Shown in pieces: positions 25,614-35,031 of a stretch of 64,000 nt of DNA. Position numbers and translations under genes: made by a program. The stretch is taken from the NCBI RefSeq assembly GCF_030409315.1, contig NZ_JAUFPS010000041.1, positions 310,001-374,000 on the forward strand, given 5' to 3'. Position 1 is the stretch's first letter; each line of letters begins with the position of its first letter. The notes under the pieces are model-generated. The model was given only the letters and a program-made list of their open reading frames with translations, did no database searches and was not told where the DNA came from. Source of the stretch: Mucilaginibacter flavus (GTDB taxonomy: Bacteria > Bacteroidota > Bacteroidia > Sphingobacteriales > Sphingobacteriaceae).

Positions 25614-25771
25614 ACACGAATTTCACGAATTAAAGCGAATTGGCGCGAAACCCTTTAAATTTCGAATTGCTAAGCAAATTCTTCATTAATCAAAATGGCA
25701 CAAATCAATTCGTGTAATTCGAATAAATTTGTGCCATTCATGTTTTTTAAATTATCAAAATTAATGTGCAA
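25614..25771. repeat. Intergenic repeat with hairpin between suhB and nfu
   Basis: ATGGCACAAAT (25695-25705) and ATTTGTGCCAT (25727-25737) form a perfect 11-bp stem. CACGAATT and AATTCGTG words recur on both sides (from about 25615 and 25707). It lies between convergent genes and may end both transcripts. Confidence 0.65.
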
Positions 25772-26323
25772 CTATAATGCCTCAGATACTACTTCGGTAA
25801 CTTCTGGCACCATACGTTTCAGTAGGTTTTCGATACCGGCTTTAAGTGTAATAGTTGATGATGGACAGCCGCTGCATGAGCCACGCAGTTCAACAGTTAC
25901 CACACCTTCGTTAAATGAACGGTAAGAAATAGCGCCGCCATCCTGCTCAACAGCCGGACGAACGTAGTCATGTAATATCTGCTGAATTTTTACTTCAGTT
26001 TCAGAGCCTTCAAAGTTGGTTTCTTCTGATGCTTCTTCTAACTGAACCTTTAATTCCGATTCAACCGCGCCTTTTACAAACTCTTTCATTATCGGCTCAA
26101 CGTCTGCCCAATCGCTATCATCAGTTTTGGTGATGGTAACAAAGTTGCTGGCAAAGAAAACACCATTAACAAAAGAAAACTTATATAGTTCCTTAGCGAA
26201 AGGTGATTTTTCGGCACTTTCTTTTGTAGCGAAATCGGCGCTGCCATTAATCAGCAATTTATTTACTATGAACTTCATAGTTGCCGGGTTTGGCGTTGAT
26301 TCTGTATATACGTTGATATTCAT
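25772..26323 (-). CDS. Nfu-type iron-sulfur scaffold protein
   Basis: A 183-residue protein with an N-terminal Nfu_N domain (TESTPNPATMKFI at residues 8-20) and a C-terminal NifU-like domain holding Cys150 and Cys153 in RGSCSGCPSS. Such proteins bind or carry a [4Fe-4S] cluster for delivery to apo-enzymes. Candidates nearby include BioB and MtaB. It has its own 252-bp upstream gap, largely made of repeats, and no SUF or ISC genes beside it. Domain order and length match the bacterial Nfu/NifU family. Confidence 0.92.
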   Translation of the reverse strand: MNINVYTESTPNPATMKFIVNKLLINGSADFATKESAEKSPFAKELYKFSFVNGVFFASNFVTITKTDDSDWADVEPIMKEFVKGAVESELKVQLEEASEETNFEGSETEVKIQQILHDYVRPAVEQDGGAISYRSFNEGVVTVELRGSCSGCPSSTITLKAGIENLLKRMVPEVTEVVSEAL

Positions 26324-26415
26324 CGAAGATTCTATTTAGATTAATTAAACAAATTTAATCACCTTTTTGATTTAAAAGCAATAGTTAAAATGTTATGACG
26401 GGGAAATGATGATGT

Positions 26416-26574
26416 TAGATGTGCTGATATGCTGATTTCAGATATGCAGATGATGGAAGAAGATGTGCAAATATGCTGATTTCAGATGTGCAAATGATGG
26501 GAATTTTTTAACTGAATCCTCAAATCAAAACATCCTTCATCTGCATATCTGCATATTTGAAATCAGCACATCTA
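26416..26574. repeat. GATGTGC word-repeat array between nfu and purB
   Basis: TAGATGTGCTGAT (26416-26428) is the exact reverse complement of 26562-26574, which abuts the purB stop codon. Between them the words GATATGCTGATTTCAGAT and AGATGTGCAAATATGC recur with variation. Folded, this gives a long imperfect hairpin directly behind purB. Confidence 0.65.
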
Positions 26575-26575
26575 C

Positions 26576-27922
26576 TTATATTCCTGTATAATTCAGCGGC
26601 GTTATCTTTTTCAATTCTGCCTTAACACTGTCGCTCACATTTAACGTATCAACAAACTCGGCTATTGTATTGGCGTTAATTTGTTGATTGGTGCGGGTAA
26701 GGTCTTTTAACGCCTCGTAAGGGTTAGGGTAGCCTTCGCGTCGTAAAATGGTTTGGATGGCTTCGGCAACTACCGGCCAATTGGCTTCCAGGTCTGCGGT
26801 TATGGCATCCTGGTTAAGGAGCAGTTTATTCAAACCTTTAATGGTTGATTTTATAGCGATTAAGGTATGCGCTACCGGCACACCGATATTACGTAATACG
26901 GTAGAGTCGGTTAAATCTCGCTGCAATCTTGATATTGGTAATTTAGCAGCCAGGTGTTCAAACAATGCATTTGCAATCCCCAGGTTACCTTCAGAGTTTT
27001 CGAAATCGATAGGGTTTACCTTATGTGGCATGGCTGATGAACCTACTTCACCAGCTTTAATTTTTTGTTTAAAATAGTTCATTGATATGTAGGTCCACAT
27101 ATCACGGTCAAGGTCAATTAAAATATTGTTGATGCGTTTCAGCGCGTCGCATTGGGCGGCAAAATTATCGTAGTGCTCAATCTGGGTGGTAAACTGCGAA
27201 CGGCTTAGTCCTAAAACCTCGTTTACAAAATGATTACCGAAAGCTTTCCAGTCTTTATCAGGATAGGCGATGTGGTGCGCGTTGAAATTACCGGTAGCGC
27301 CACCAAATTTCGCTGAGTATCTAACAGATTTTAATATTTCCAGCTGCCCTTCCAACCGCTCCACAAAAACGGTGATCTCTTTACCAAGGCGGGTTGGTGA
27401 TGCCGGCTGCCCATGCGTATGCGCCAATAAAGAAACCTGATCCCAATCGGTAGCAAAACCTTTTAATGTATCAACCAAACTGGCAATGGCGGGATAGTAG
27501 GTGTTGTTTACCGCGAGTTTAAAAGTATATGGAATGGCAGTGTTGTTGATATCCTGTGAGGTAAGGCCAAAGTGAATAAACTCTTTAAAAGCATCCAGTC
27601 CGCCTATTTTGTCAAATTCGCTTTTAATGAAATACTCAACTGCTTTAACATCGTGGTTGGTGGTCTTTTCAATCTCTTTAACGCTCAATGCGTCCGCTTC
27701 ATCAAAGTTTCTGTAGATATCGCGTAACTTTTCTGTTAGATTGCTATCAAATTGTTGTAACTGAGGCAGTGGATATTCAACCAGGGCTATAAAATATTCA
27801 ATCTCAACAAATACGCGGTATTTGATCAACGCGTATTCTGAAAAGTAGTCGGCAAGTTCGGCGGTAGTATTACGGTAGCGACCATCAATTGGCGAAATTG
27901 CTGAAAGAGGAGAAAAGTTCAT
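26576..27922 (-). CDS. purB: Adenylosuccinate lyase
   Basis: About 448 residues from the ATG at 27922. PurB splits SAICAR and adenylosuccinate, releasing fumarate, in purine synthesis. LSAISPIDGRYRN at the N-terminus, THGQPASPTRLGKE (the general-acid histidine region) and the fumarase/aspartase-superfamily signature GSSAMPHKVNPIDFEN identify it. The open frame continues 46 codons upstream, but that stretch is translated word repeat and is excluded. A TATCTTTG box sits 18 nt before the chosen start. Confidence 0.95.
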   Translation of the reverse strand: MNFSPLSAISPIDGRYRNTTAELADYFSEYALIKYRVFVEIEYFIALVEYPLPQLQQFDSNLTEKLRDIYRNFDEADALSVKEIEKTTNHDVKAVEYFIKSEFDKIGGLDAFKEFIHFGLTSQDINNTAIPYTFKLAVNNTYYPAIASLVDTLKGFATDWDQVSLLAHTHGQPASPTRLGKEITVFVERLEGQLEILKSVRYSAKFGGATGNFNAHHIAYPDKDWKAFGNHFVNEVLGLSRSQFTTQIEHYDNFAAQCDALKRINNILIDLDRDMWTYISMNYFKQKIKAGEVGSSAMPHKVNPIDFENSEGNLGIANALFEHLAAKLPISRLQRDLTDSTVLRNIGVPVAHTLIAIKSTIKGLNKLLLNQDAITADLEANWPVVAEAIQTILRREGYPNPYEALKDLTRTNQQINANTIAEFVDTLNVSDSVKAELKKITPLNYTGI

Positions 27923-27940
27923 TGAAATATAATTTTTTGC

Positions 27941-27948
27941 AAAGATAG
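27941..27948 (-). promoter_or_regulatory. TATCTTTG promoter box for purB
   Basis: An exact TAnnTTTG match on the minus strand, 18 nt upstream of the purB ATG, which supports the downstream start. Confidence 0.5.
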
Positions 27949-27954
27949 GAAAAT

Positions 27955-28125
27955 AGATGTGCAGATGATAGATGTGCAGATATGCAGATAATAGATGTGC
28001 AGATTTTTTTAATGATTGATGTCCAATTTGGGTATATTCAGTAGTCAAATGAAAAATCAATTCATCATTTCATTTAAAGAATGTTTTGTCATTTGCACAC
28101 CTGCACATTTAAAATCTGCACATCT
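27955..28125. repeat. AGATGTGCAGAT word-repeat inverted pair between purB and tetR
   Basis: AGATGTGCAGATTT (27993-28006) is perfectly complementary to 28112-28125. Further copies of AGATGTGCAGAT occur at about 27955-27990, and GCACACCTGCACAT lies in the right arm. These are the same words as in the array on the other side of purB, so purB is bracketed by them. Confidence 0.65.
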
Positions 28126-28164
28126 GAAACTCTTTGTAATCCATTCGTCATTTCAAACGGAAAC

Positions 28165-28209
28165 TTTGAAATCAAAAAATGTTTCCTTAGTTTTGACTCG
28201 GAAAGTCAA
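28165..28209 (+). promoter_or_regulatory. Canonical promoter with candidate TetR operator ahead of the efflux-associated regulator
   Basis: TTTG (28165-28168), a 19-bp spacer and TAGTTTTG (28188-28195) fit the Bacteroidota promoter consensus. TTGACT (28193-28198) and AGTCAA (28204-28209) form a perfect dyad with a 5-nt centre that overlaps the -7 box and the first base of the start codon. GGAAAC (28159-28164) and GTTTCC (28181-28186) make a second dyad across the spacer. Autorepression is the likely use; this is inference. Confidence 0.6.
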
Positions 28210-28829
28210 TGAGTCAGATTCAAACATTAGATAGGATAATACAGGGTGGCGAAGAACTGTTTTTGAAAGCAGGGATAAAAAGCGTTACCATGGATGATAT
28301 AGCCAAACACCTGGGCATGTCAAAGAAAACCATTTACCAGTTTTTTAAAGATAAAAACGAGCTGGTGGTGGCGTTAGTGAAAAAGAAACTTAAGGAAGAT
28401 GAAGATCAGATGCTGGAATTTATGAGCAGATCAACTAACGTGATAGAGGAAATGATCAATATGACCAAATGCTCGGAAGAAATGTTTTCACGCATTAATC
28501 CTATTGTGATTCATGATATGCAAAAATATCATCCGGAGGCATGGAAAGAGTTTCAAAAGTTTAAATCGGATGTGTTGGTGAGCACGTTGGAGGAACTTTT
28601 AACCAAAGGGATTGCGCAAGGGTATATCCGACCAGAAATTGATCCGAAAATTATCGCGCGGATGCGGGTTAATACGGTTGAACTTGGTTTTAACACATCA
28701 CTTTTTCCGGTTGCCGAGTTTAATACCTGGAAAGTGCAGGTGCAGTTTTTAGATCATTTTAACTACGGTATTTGTACGCTAAAAGGCTACAAACTATTAA
28801 ACCAATACAGAAACATAAACGAGGAATAA
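28209..28829 (+). CDS. TetR/AcrR family transcriptional regulator (efflux-associated)
   Basis: A 206-residue regulator. Residues 10-55 hold the TetR helix-turn-helix: GGEELFLKAGIKSVTMDDIAKHLGMSKKTIYQFFKDKNELV. The rest is a helical ligand-binding and dimerisation region. It lies 87 bp upstream of the tolC-adaptor-pump operon on the same strand, so it probably represses that operon and itself in response to a toxic compound. Promoter and operator-like dyads lie directly on its start (28165-28209) and a further dyad precedes tolC (28841-28856). The ligand is unknown. Confidence 0.9.
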   Translation: MSQIQTLDRIIQGGEELFLKAGIKSVTMDDIAKHLGMSKKTIYQFFKDKNELVVALVKKKLKEDEDQMLEFMSRSTNVIEEMINMTKCSEEMFSRINPIVIHDMQKYHPEAWKEFQKFKSDVLVSTLEELLTKGIAQGYIRPEIDPKIIARMRVNTVELGFNTSLFPVAEFNTWKVQVQFLDHFNYGICTLKGYKLLNQYRNINEE

Positions 28830-28840
28830 CTTAACCCTAC

Positions 28841-28856
28841 TGACATAAGGCTGTCA
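28841..28856. promoter_or_regulatory. Dyad TGACA-N6-TGTCA before the efflux operon
   Basis: TGACATAAGGCTGTCA lies between the tetR stop and the tolC start. Its halves share TGAC with the dyad at the tetR start, which makes a second TetR site possible. No clear -7 box was found beside it. Confidence 0.4.
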
Positions 28857-28916
28857 TCAACGCAAAAGATATTTGAATTAGCAAACAGAACAATAACCAA
28901 ACAACATATATAACCA

Positions 28917-30266
28917 ATGAAATATTTACTTTTTACGGCGACAGTTTTTTGTGCCATAGCCTTTAAAGGGTATGCACAGGAAGCGCCACCCAATAATCAA
29001 ACTTTTAGCTTTAGTATCCAGGAGTGTGTAAATTACGCGTATGAACATCAAAATACAGTTGTAAATTCAGGATTGGATGTCAAAAGTGCAGAGTATAAGG
29101 TAAAAGAAACCACAGGCATTGGTTTACCACAGGTAAGCGGAACCGCCGGTATTCAGGACTACCTTAAAATTCCAACAACGCTATTACCCGGTGAATTTTT
29201 TGGTGCGCCAGGTACATTTGTACCCGTAAAATTTGGCGTTAAATACCAATCAAACCTGGGTGTAAACTTAAGCCAAAAGTTGTTTGACGGAAGTTACTTT
29301 GTAGGGCTACAGGCTTCAAAAACATATAAAGAATTGTCAATTCGGAGCTATACCCGGTCAAAAATAACCGCCAATGTAAATGTAACCAAGGCCTACTACC
29401 AGGTTTTGGTAAGTGACGAGCAGGTGAAGTTATTGGATGCTAATATCGCTCAGCTAAAACAGCAGGTTGATCAAACTGTGGCGCAAAACAAACAAGGCTT
29501 TGTTGAAATGATTGATGTGGACAGAATTACTGTTCAATATAATAATCTGGTAACTAATCGCGAAAATGTGATCAGGTCTTTGGCGCTGAATTATCAATTG
29601 CTTAAATTCCAGATGGGAATGCCTATTGATGACAACCTGTTACTTACAAGTAAATTACAAGACATTAACCTGGCGGATAACACTGGCGATTTAGCTGTTG
29701 ATACTGCATTTTATCACAATCGTATAGAATACAATTTGCAGCAAACCAACGTAAAGCTAAACCAGCTTGATCTTAAAAATAAGAAAACAGCTTATTTGCC
29801 GTCTTTAAACTTTAACGGAAACTATACTGCATCGTATCAAAACAATGGTTTCGGCAAACTATATAGTGCTGTATTTCCTTCAAGTTACATAGGTTTATCT
29901 CTAAATGTGCCTGTTTTTAGTGGTGGCCAACGTTTAAACCAGGTAAGACAATCGAAGATCATTGTTCAAAAATCACAAAATGATCTTAACGACCTTAAAA
30001 ATCAATTGAGTTTGCAGGCCAAAACAGCCAACGTAAATTTCATTAATGGTTTGCAAACCTTAAATAATCAAAAAGCCAATCAGGCCCTTGCCCGCGAAGT
30101 ACTCAGGGTATCAAAAATTAAGTATCAACAAGGCGTAGGTTCAAGTATTGAGGTAACCCAAGCTCAAACGGCGCTTGAAGATGCAGACAACAAATATATA
30201 CAAGGATTATATGATGCACTGGTTAGCAAGGTTGACCTTGACCAGGCTTACGGACGTATTCAATAA
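28917..30266 (+). CDS. TolC family outer membrane efflux protein
   Basis: A 449-residue protein with a signal peptide (residues 1-20, ending before Gln-Glu) and the two tandem OEP repeats of TolC proteins: long amphipathic helices around residues 120-230 and 330-445, separated by beta-barrel strands such as GLSLNVPVFSGGQRLNQVRQ. It forms the outer-membrane channel of a tripartite pump with the two genes downstream (31 bp to the adaptor ATG). Length and motif order are normal for the family. Confidence 0.92.
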   Translation: MKYLLFTATVFCAIAFKGYAQEAPPNNQTFSFSIQECVNYAYEHQNTVVNSGLDVKSAEYKVKETTGIGLPQVSGTAGIQDYLKIPTTLLPGEFFGAPGTFVPVKFGVKYQSNLGVNLSQKLFDGSYFVGLQASKTYKELSIRSYTRSKITANVNVTKAYYQVLVSDEQVKLLDANIAQLKQQVDQTVAQNKQGFVEMIDVDRITVQYNNLVTNRENVIRSLALNYQLLKFQMGMPIDDNLLLTSKLQDINLADNTGDLAVDTAFYHNRIEYNLQQTNVKLNQLDLKNKKTAYLPSLNFNGNYTASYQNNGFGKLYSAVFPSSYIGLSLNVPVFSGGQRLNQVRQSKIIVQKSQNDLNDLKNQLSLQAKTANVNFINGLQTLNNQKANQALAREVLRVSKIKYQQGVGSSIEVTQAQTALEDADNKYIQGLYDALVSKVDLDQAYGRIQ

Positions 30267-30297
30267 ACACAAACTAAACTCACTATATAAACACGAC

Positions 30298-31413
30298 ATG
30301 AAAAAAATATTATACATACCGGCTGCTTTTGTTCTTTTGGCTGCAGCCTGCACCAACAAACCAAAAGACAAAAAGGCCGAGCTTGCCGAGCTTAAAACAC
30401 AACAGGCTGATTTAAATTCTAAAATAGCAAAGCTACAGGCCGAAGTTGGTTCAAGTGATTCTTCAAAAACAACAGATGTCAACACAATAATCTTGCAGCC
30501 TGCCTCTTTTACCAACTACATTCAAATTCAAGGTAAAATAGATGCTCAGGATAATGTTACAGCTTTCTCACAATCGCCTGGCAATATTACTGCCATTTAC
30601 GTTAAAGTTGGTCAACATGTATCAAAAGGGCAGGTTTTAGCTCAGTTAGATAATAGCGCCTTAAAACAAAGCATAGCTCAAACTGAAGCGCAGGTTAGTT
30701 TAAATCAAACACTTTACGATCGTCAAAAAAACCTTTGGGATCAAAAAATTGGTACCGAGGTACAATTTTTACAGGCACAAACGGCGTTACAATCAAGTAA
30801 AAAAGCTTTATCTGCTCAACGCGAACAAGCCGCAATGTATCGCATAACTTCGCCAATAACTGGTGTGGTTGATCAAATGGATCTGAAACTGGGCCAGGTT
30901 ATACAACCCGGTCAAAATGGAAACGGTATACGTATTGTTAATGCCGATGCTCTAAAGGTTAAGGCAGATGTGCCCGAATCTTATTCAGGAAGTGTAAATA
31001 CCGGCAATGACGTCAAAATTTTGGTACCCGATGCGAACGACTCCTTAGTAACCAAAGTTACTTTTGCTGCCAAGGTTATTGATCCTACTTCACGCAGTTT
31101 TGGTGTTGAAATTAAATTGCCGACACGCAAAAGCTTACGTCCCAATATGACAGCAATTATTCAGATAGCCAACTACAATAAAACAAATGCTATAGTTGTA
31201 CCGGTTAAAGCTATTTTAAAATCTGAAGATGGGGACTATGTACTTTTAAATGAAAATGGTATAGCAAAGAAAGTTAATATCAAATCTGGCGCCTCATATG
31301 GCGGGAAAGCGGAGGTTTTGTCAGGTTTAAAAGCAGGTGATCATTTGATTACAGAAGGTGGTACCGACATTGAAGACGGTGATAAAGTGAAAGTGTTAAA
31401 CAGCACTAATTAA
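30298..31413 (+). CDS. RND efflux periplasmic adaptor (membrane fusion protein), lipoprotein
   Basis: About 371 residues from the ATG at 30298, which is followed by a signal and a putative lipobox cysteine at residue 18. A predicted coiled coil (about 25-50), a lipoyl half-motif GNITAIYVKVGQHVSKGQVLAQLDN, an alpha-hairpin, and a second lipoyl half ITSPITGVVDQMDLKLGQVIQPGQ are in the order expected for AcrA-type adaptors. An upstream ATG at 30175 lies within tolC in another frame and would place foreign sequence before the signal, so it is rejected. The protein links the pump to TolC in the periplasm. Confidence 0.92.
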   Translation: MKKILYIPAAFVLLAAACTNKPKDKKAELAELKTQQADLNSKIAKLQAEVGSSDSSKTTDVNTIILQPASFTNYIQIQGKIDAQDNVTAFSQSPGNITAIYVKVGQHVSKGQVLAQLDNSALKQSIAQTEAQVSLNQTLYDRQKNLWDQKIGTEVQFLQAQTALQSSKKALSAQREQAAMYRITSPITGVVDQMDLKLGQVIQPGQNGNGIRIVNADALKVKADVPESYSGSVNTGNDVKILVPDANDSLVTKVTFAAKVIDPTSRSFGVEIKLPTRKSLRPNMTAIIQIANYNKTNAIVVPVKAILKSEDGDYVLLNENGIAKKVNIKSGASYGGKAEVLSGLKAGDHLITEGGTDIEDGDKVKVLNSTN

Positions 31414-31439
31414 TTATATCAAAAACTGATCTATTAATT

Positions 31440-34400
31440 ATGAAAGATTCAACTAAAGAATTTGCCCCCTCAAGTTGGGCAATTGATAATAAAACCGCCA
31501 TTTATGTGCTCATTTTTTTGATCACTGTATTAGGGTTGGTGAGTTATAACACACTGCCTAAAGAAAATTTTCCGGATATAGCGCAGTCAAAAGTATTTAT
31601 CAATACACCGTATCTGGGGCAATCGCCTCAGAATGTGGAGAATCTGGTTACCAGACAAATTGAGAAACAACTAAAATCATTAAAAGGGCTTAAAAAAGTA
31701 ACCTCTAATTCTGTTCAGAATTTGTCTGTAATTACGGCTGAATTCCAGGCTGACGTAAAGATCAGAGACGCTAAACAGGACGTTAAAGAAGCCGTTGATA
31801 AAGCAAAACAGGATTTGCCACAAAACGATGCCAATTTAAAGGAGTCAAACATCAGCGATATCAACGTAGCAGATTTACCTATTTTGTACATCAACTTATC
31901 GGGCGATTACGATTTGAAAAAGCTTAAAGAGTACGCCGATCAATTAAAAGATGAAATAGAAAGCTATAAGGAAATTTCGCAGGTAGTTGAAGTAGGGGCG
32001 TTAACTCCTGAAATTCAAATTAACGTTGATTTGAATAAAATGGCAGCAGCCCAGGTAAGTTTCGGCGATATTATTCAGATGGTTGGAAACGAAAACATCC
32101 TTTCTTCGGCCGGGAGTATTAAAACAGATGGTATTCGTAGAAGCATAGATATAAAACGGGATTTTAAGAATGCGGACGAAGTTGCGGCTATGGTAATCAG
32201 AAATCCTAAGGGCCAGGCTGTTTATTTGCGTGATATAGCAGATGTGAAAGACTCTTTTCTTGAGCAGGAAAGTTATGCACGTTTGAAAACACCTGAAAAT
32301 TCCAAATTTAAAAATGTAATTACGCTTAATGTTAGTAAAAGAGCGGGCGAAAACTTAATTGAGGCATCTGATAAAATAAATGATTTAATCAAGCAAAAGC
32401 AAAAGACGGTGTTTCCGAAGGGTTTAAATATTACTGTAACCGGCGATCAAAGTGATAAAACCCGTACTACACTTAATGATTTAATTAACACCATAGTTAT
32501 CGGTTTTATTTTGGTTACCGTTATCCTTATGTTTTTTATGGGCACCACAAACGCAATATTTGTGGCGCTATCTGTTCCTTTATCCTGTTTTATAGCGTTT
32601 TTGATAATGCCCGCTATAGGTTTTACCTTAAATATGATTGTGTTATTCTCATTCCTGCTTGCGTTAGGGATAGTTGTGGATGATGCGATTGTGGTGATAG
32701 AAAACACGCACCGTATTTTTGATAATGGCAAGGTGCCAATTAAGCAAGCTGCAAAGATGGCCGCTGGCGAGGTTTTTCTTCCGGTTTTTAGTGGTACCAT
32801 GACAACGCTTGCACCGTTTATTCCGCTCGCATTCTGGAATAGCCTTATTGGTCATTTCATGTTTTTCCTTCCAATTACGCTTATTATCACTTTGTTGGCA
32901 TCACTTGTGGTAGCTTATATTATGAACCCGGTTTTTGCGGTTGATTTTATGAAACCCCATGTTTCCGGTGAACATGATAATCAACGGTTTGATAAAAAAA
33001 CCGTGCGTACTTTATTAATAATGGGGGTATTGGCCTTATTGAGCTACGGAATGTTTGCCGCGGGCAAATGGACTATGGGTATGGGGAATTTCCTTGTATT
33101 TGCAATTATATTATATCTGCTTAATCACTTTGTTTTATTAAAGATTATTGACAGATTTCAAACTAATGTGTGGCCGAAATTTCAAAAATGGTATGCCAAA
33201 TGGCTTGAGAGAGCAGTTAAAAGGCCAGCTACTGTTCTTGGTGGAACATTCGTGCTGTTTGTATTGGCTTTAGTTATCAATCACTTTTTAGGGAAAACTC
33301 CTGAATTTTTCCCGTCAGGCGATCCAAACTTCGCGTACGTTTATATAACTATGCCAATCGGAACAGATCAGGCCACTACAAATGAGGTAACAAAACAAAT
33401 TGAAAAACGGGTAGCTCAGGTTGTTGAACCGGATAAAGATATTGTTTCATCGGTGATTTCCAATGTTACCAAAGGAGTTGCCGACCCAACTGACGAAGAC
33501 CAGGGTGATTACGAAAATAAAGGAAAGGTTACGGTAGCCTTTGTTGAATTTGGAAAGCGAAACGGAAAAGATACCAAAGCCATTCTAAAAAATATCCGTA
33601 CTGCTGTTCAGGGTGTTCCTGGAGCAAAAATTTCTGTTACGCAGGAAAATAGCGGCCCTCCTGTTCAAAAAGATGTTAGTATTGAGATTATCGGCGATAA
33701 TGTAGATTCGTTGGTAACCACTGGAAACCGTTTAAAAAGTTACCTGGCAAAACAAAACATAGCAGGTATAGAAAACTTGGTGGCTGATGTGCAAAATGAT
33801 AAACCTGAAATTGTTTTCGATATTGACCGGGAAAGGGCAAATCGTGAGGGTATCAGTACAAAAACTGTTACAGACGCCCTGCAAGCTTCCGTTTTTGGTG
33901 TCCCTGCCGGAAACTTCCGAAATACTAAAGAAGACGATTACAAAATACAGGTGCGAGCGCTTGAAAGCCAGCGCGGTAATATCGATGAGTTACGGAATAT
34001 GAAGATTACTTATCGCGACCTTGCAACCGGTGGCGCAATAAGACAAGTGCCAATATCTGCATTTACAGATATACGTTATACCAACACTTACAGCAACATT
34101 AAACGTAAGCAACAACGTCGAGTATTGACTTTAGGCTCAAATGTTATTAAACCTTACAATGCCAATGACGTTAATGCCAGTATTTTAACGGCTATAAAAA
34201 GCTTTAAACACGCGGATAACATTATCATTCGCCAGGGAGGCGGTCAGGAAGACCAGATGGAGGCTGTTATCTTCCTTGGTGGCGCATTAGCTACATCGTT
34301 TGGTTTGATATTGATCATCCTCATGATCCAGTTTAACTCGATAGGCAAAACCTTGATCATTATTAGCGAGATCTTCTTCAGTATCATTGGTGTGCTATTG

Positions 34401-34883
34401 GGTGTAAGCTTATTTGGTATGACTATGGCCATCGTAATGACTGGTGTGGGTATCATCGCGCTCGCCGGTGTGGTGGTGCGAAATGGTATCTTGCTTGTGG
34501 AGTTCACGGATATGCTGATAGAGCAGGGAGCTAATGTTCATGACGCGGTTGTTGAAGCGGGCCATACGCGTATGACACCGGTATTGCTAACAGCTACAGC
34601 CGCCATATTAGGTTTAATACCTTTGGCCGTTGGTTTCAATATCGACTTTGTGGAGATGTTCAGCCACTTTGCGCCGCATATCCACTTCGGTGGCGATAAC
34701 GTTGCCTTCTGGGGACCGTTAGCGTGGACAATGATCTTCGGTTTAGGTTTTGCTACCGTTATTACGCTAATCCTTGTTCCGTGTATGTATCTGATCCGCT
34801 ACAACCTTAAAGCCAAATGGTTTGGTAAGAAGGAAGGTGAGCATCATACAAAACCGGTATTAGAAGAAGCTGAAACAGTTTAA
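31440..34883 (+). CDS. RND family multidrug efflux permease
   Basis: A 1147-residue inner-membrane pump of the AcrB/HAE1 family, driven by protons. The N-terminal helix (residues about 18-36) is followed by porter domain repeats, a first helix bundle with the proton-relay block LGIVVDDAIVVIENTHRIF, a second porter region, and a last bundle with IIALAGVVVRNGILLVEFTD and GHTRMTPVLLTATAAILGLIPLA. It is somewhat longer than AcrB (about 1050) because of insertions around the middle helix bundle. It is last in the operon, followed by a strong terminator. Substrates cannot be read from sequence. Confidence 0.94.
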   Translation: MKDSTKEFAPSSWAIDNKTAIYVLIFLITVLGLVSYNTLPKENFPDIAQSKVFINTPYLGQSPQNVENLVTRQIEKQLKSLKGLKKVTSNSVQNLSVITAEFQADVKIRDAKQDVKEAVDKAKQDLPQNDANLKESNISDINVADLPILYINLSGDYDLKKLKEYADQLKDEIESYKEISQVVEVGALTPEIQINVDLNKMAAAQVSFGDIIQMVGNENILSSAGSIKTDGIRRSIDIKRDFKNADEVAAMVIRNPKGQAVYLRDIADVKDSFLEQESYARLKTPENSKFKNVITLNVSKRAGENLIEASDKINDLIKQKQKTVFPKGLNITVTGDQSDKTRTTLNDLINTIVIGFILVTVILMFFMGTTNAIFVALSVPLSCFIAFLIMPAIGFTLNMIVLFSFLLALGIVVDDAIVVIENTHRIFDNGKVPIKQAAKMAAGEVFLPVFSGTMTTLAPFIPLAFWNSLIGHFMFFLPITLIITLLASLVVAYIMNPVFAVDFMKPHVSGEHDNQRFDKKTVRTLLIMGVLALLSYGMFAAGKWTMGMGNFLVFAIILYLLNHFVLLKIIDRFQTNVWPKFQKWYAKWLERAVKRPATVLGGTFVLFVLALVINHFLGKTPEFFPSGDPNFAYVYITMPIGTDQATTNEVTKQIEKRVAQVVEPDKDIVSSVISNVTKGVADPTDEDQGDYENKGKVTVAFVEFGKRNGKDTKAILKNIRTAVQGVPGAKISVTQENSGPPVQKDVSIEIIGDNVDSLVTTGNRLKSYLAKQNIAGIENLVADVQNDKPEIVFDIDRERANREGISTKTVTDALQASVFGVPAGNFRNTKEDDYKIQVRALESQRGNIDELRNMKITYRDLATGGAIRQVPISAFTDIRYTNTYSNIKRKQQRRVLTLGSNVIKPYNANDVNASILTAIKSFKHADNIIIRQGGGQEDQMEAVIFLGGALATSFGLILIILMIQFNSIGKTLIIISEIFFSIIGVLLGVSLFGMTMAIVMTGVGIIALAGVVVRNGILLVEFTDMLIEQGANVHDAVVEAGHTRMTPVLLTATAAILGLIPLAVGFNIDFVEMFSHFAPHIHFGGDNVAFWGPLAWTMIFGLGFATVITLILVPCMYLIRYNLKAKWFGKKEGEHHTKPVLEEAETV

Positions 34884-34900
34884 TCGGCTTTTATTATAAA

Positions 34901-34944
34901 AACAACAATAGCCGCCCGGAGTAATCCGGGCGGCTATTGTTGTT
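34901..34944 (+). terminator. Long perfect hairpin after the RND pump gene
   Basis: AACAACAATAGCCGCCCGGA and its exact reverse complement form a 20-bp stem around GTAA. It is GC-rich near the loop and A/T-rich at the base, ending TTGTTGTTT. It marks the end of the efflux operon. Confidence 0.88.
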
Positions 34945-35031
34945 TATGACAGATGTTTGCCAATTTATATCGGTTGGTCAGAAACATAATACAGATAGGT
35001 GGGTTTTATAATTATCAATTTAACATCAACT

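Noticed and set aside
25614..25771. CRISPR-like repeats in word-repeat regions
   Set aside because: The words vary in length and sequence, there are no evenly spaced identical repeats and no cas genes.
27923..28060. 46-codon extension of purB
   Set aside because: It translates the GATGTGC word repeat, and a TATCTTTG promoter box lies inside it, just upstream of the ATG at 27922.
30175..30297. N-terminal extension of the efflux adaptor from an ATG within tolC
   Set aside because: It lies in another frame of the tolC 3' end and would place unrelated sequence before a clear lipoprotein signal at 30298.
32447..32855. Reading frames on the minus strand inside the RND pump gene
   Set aside because: They mirror the codon pattern of the pump gene, have no family motif, and no start signals.
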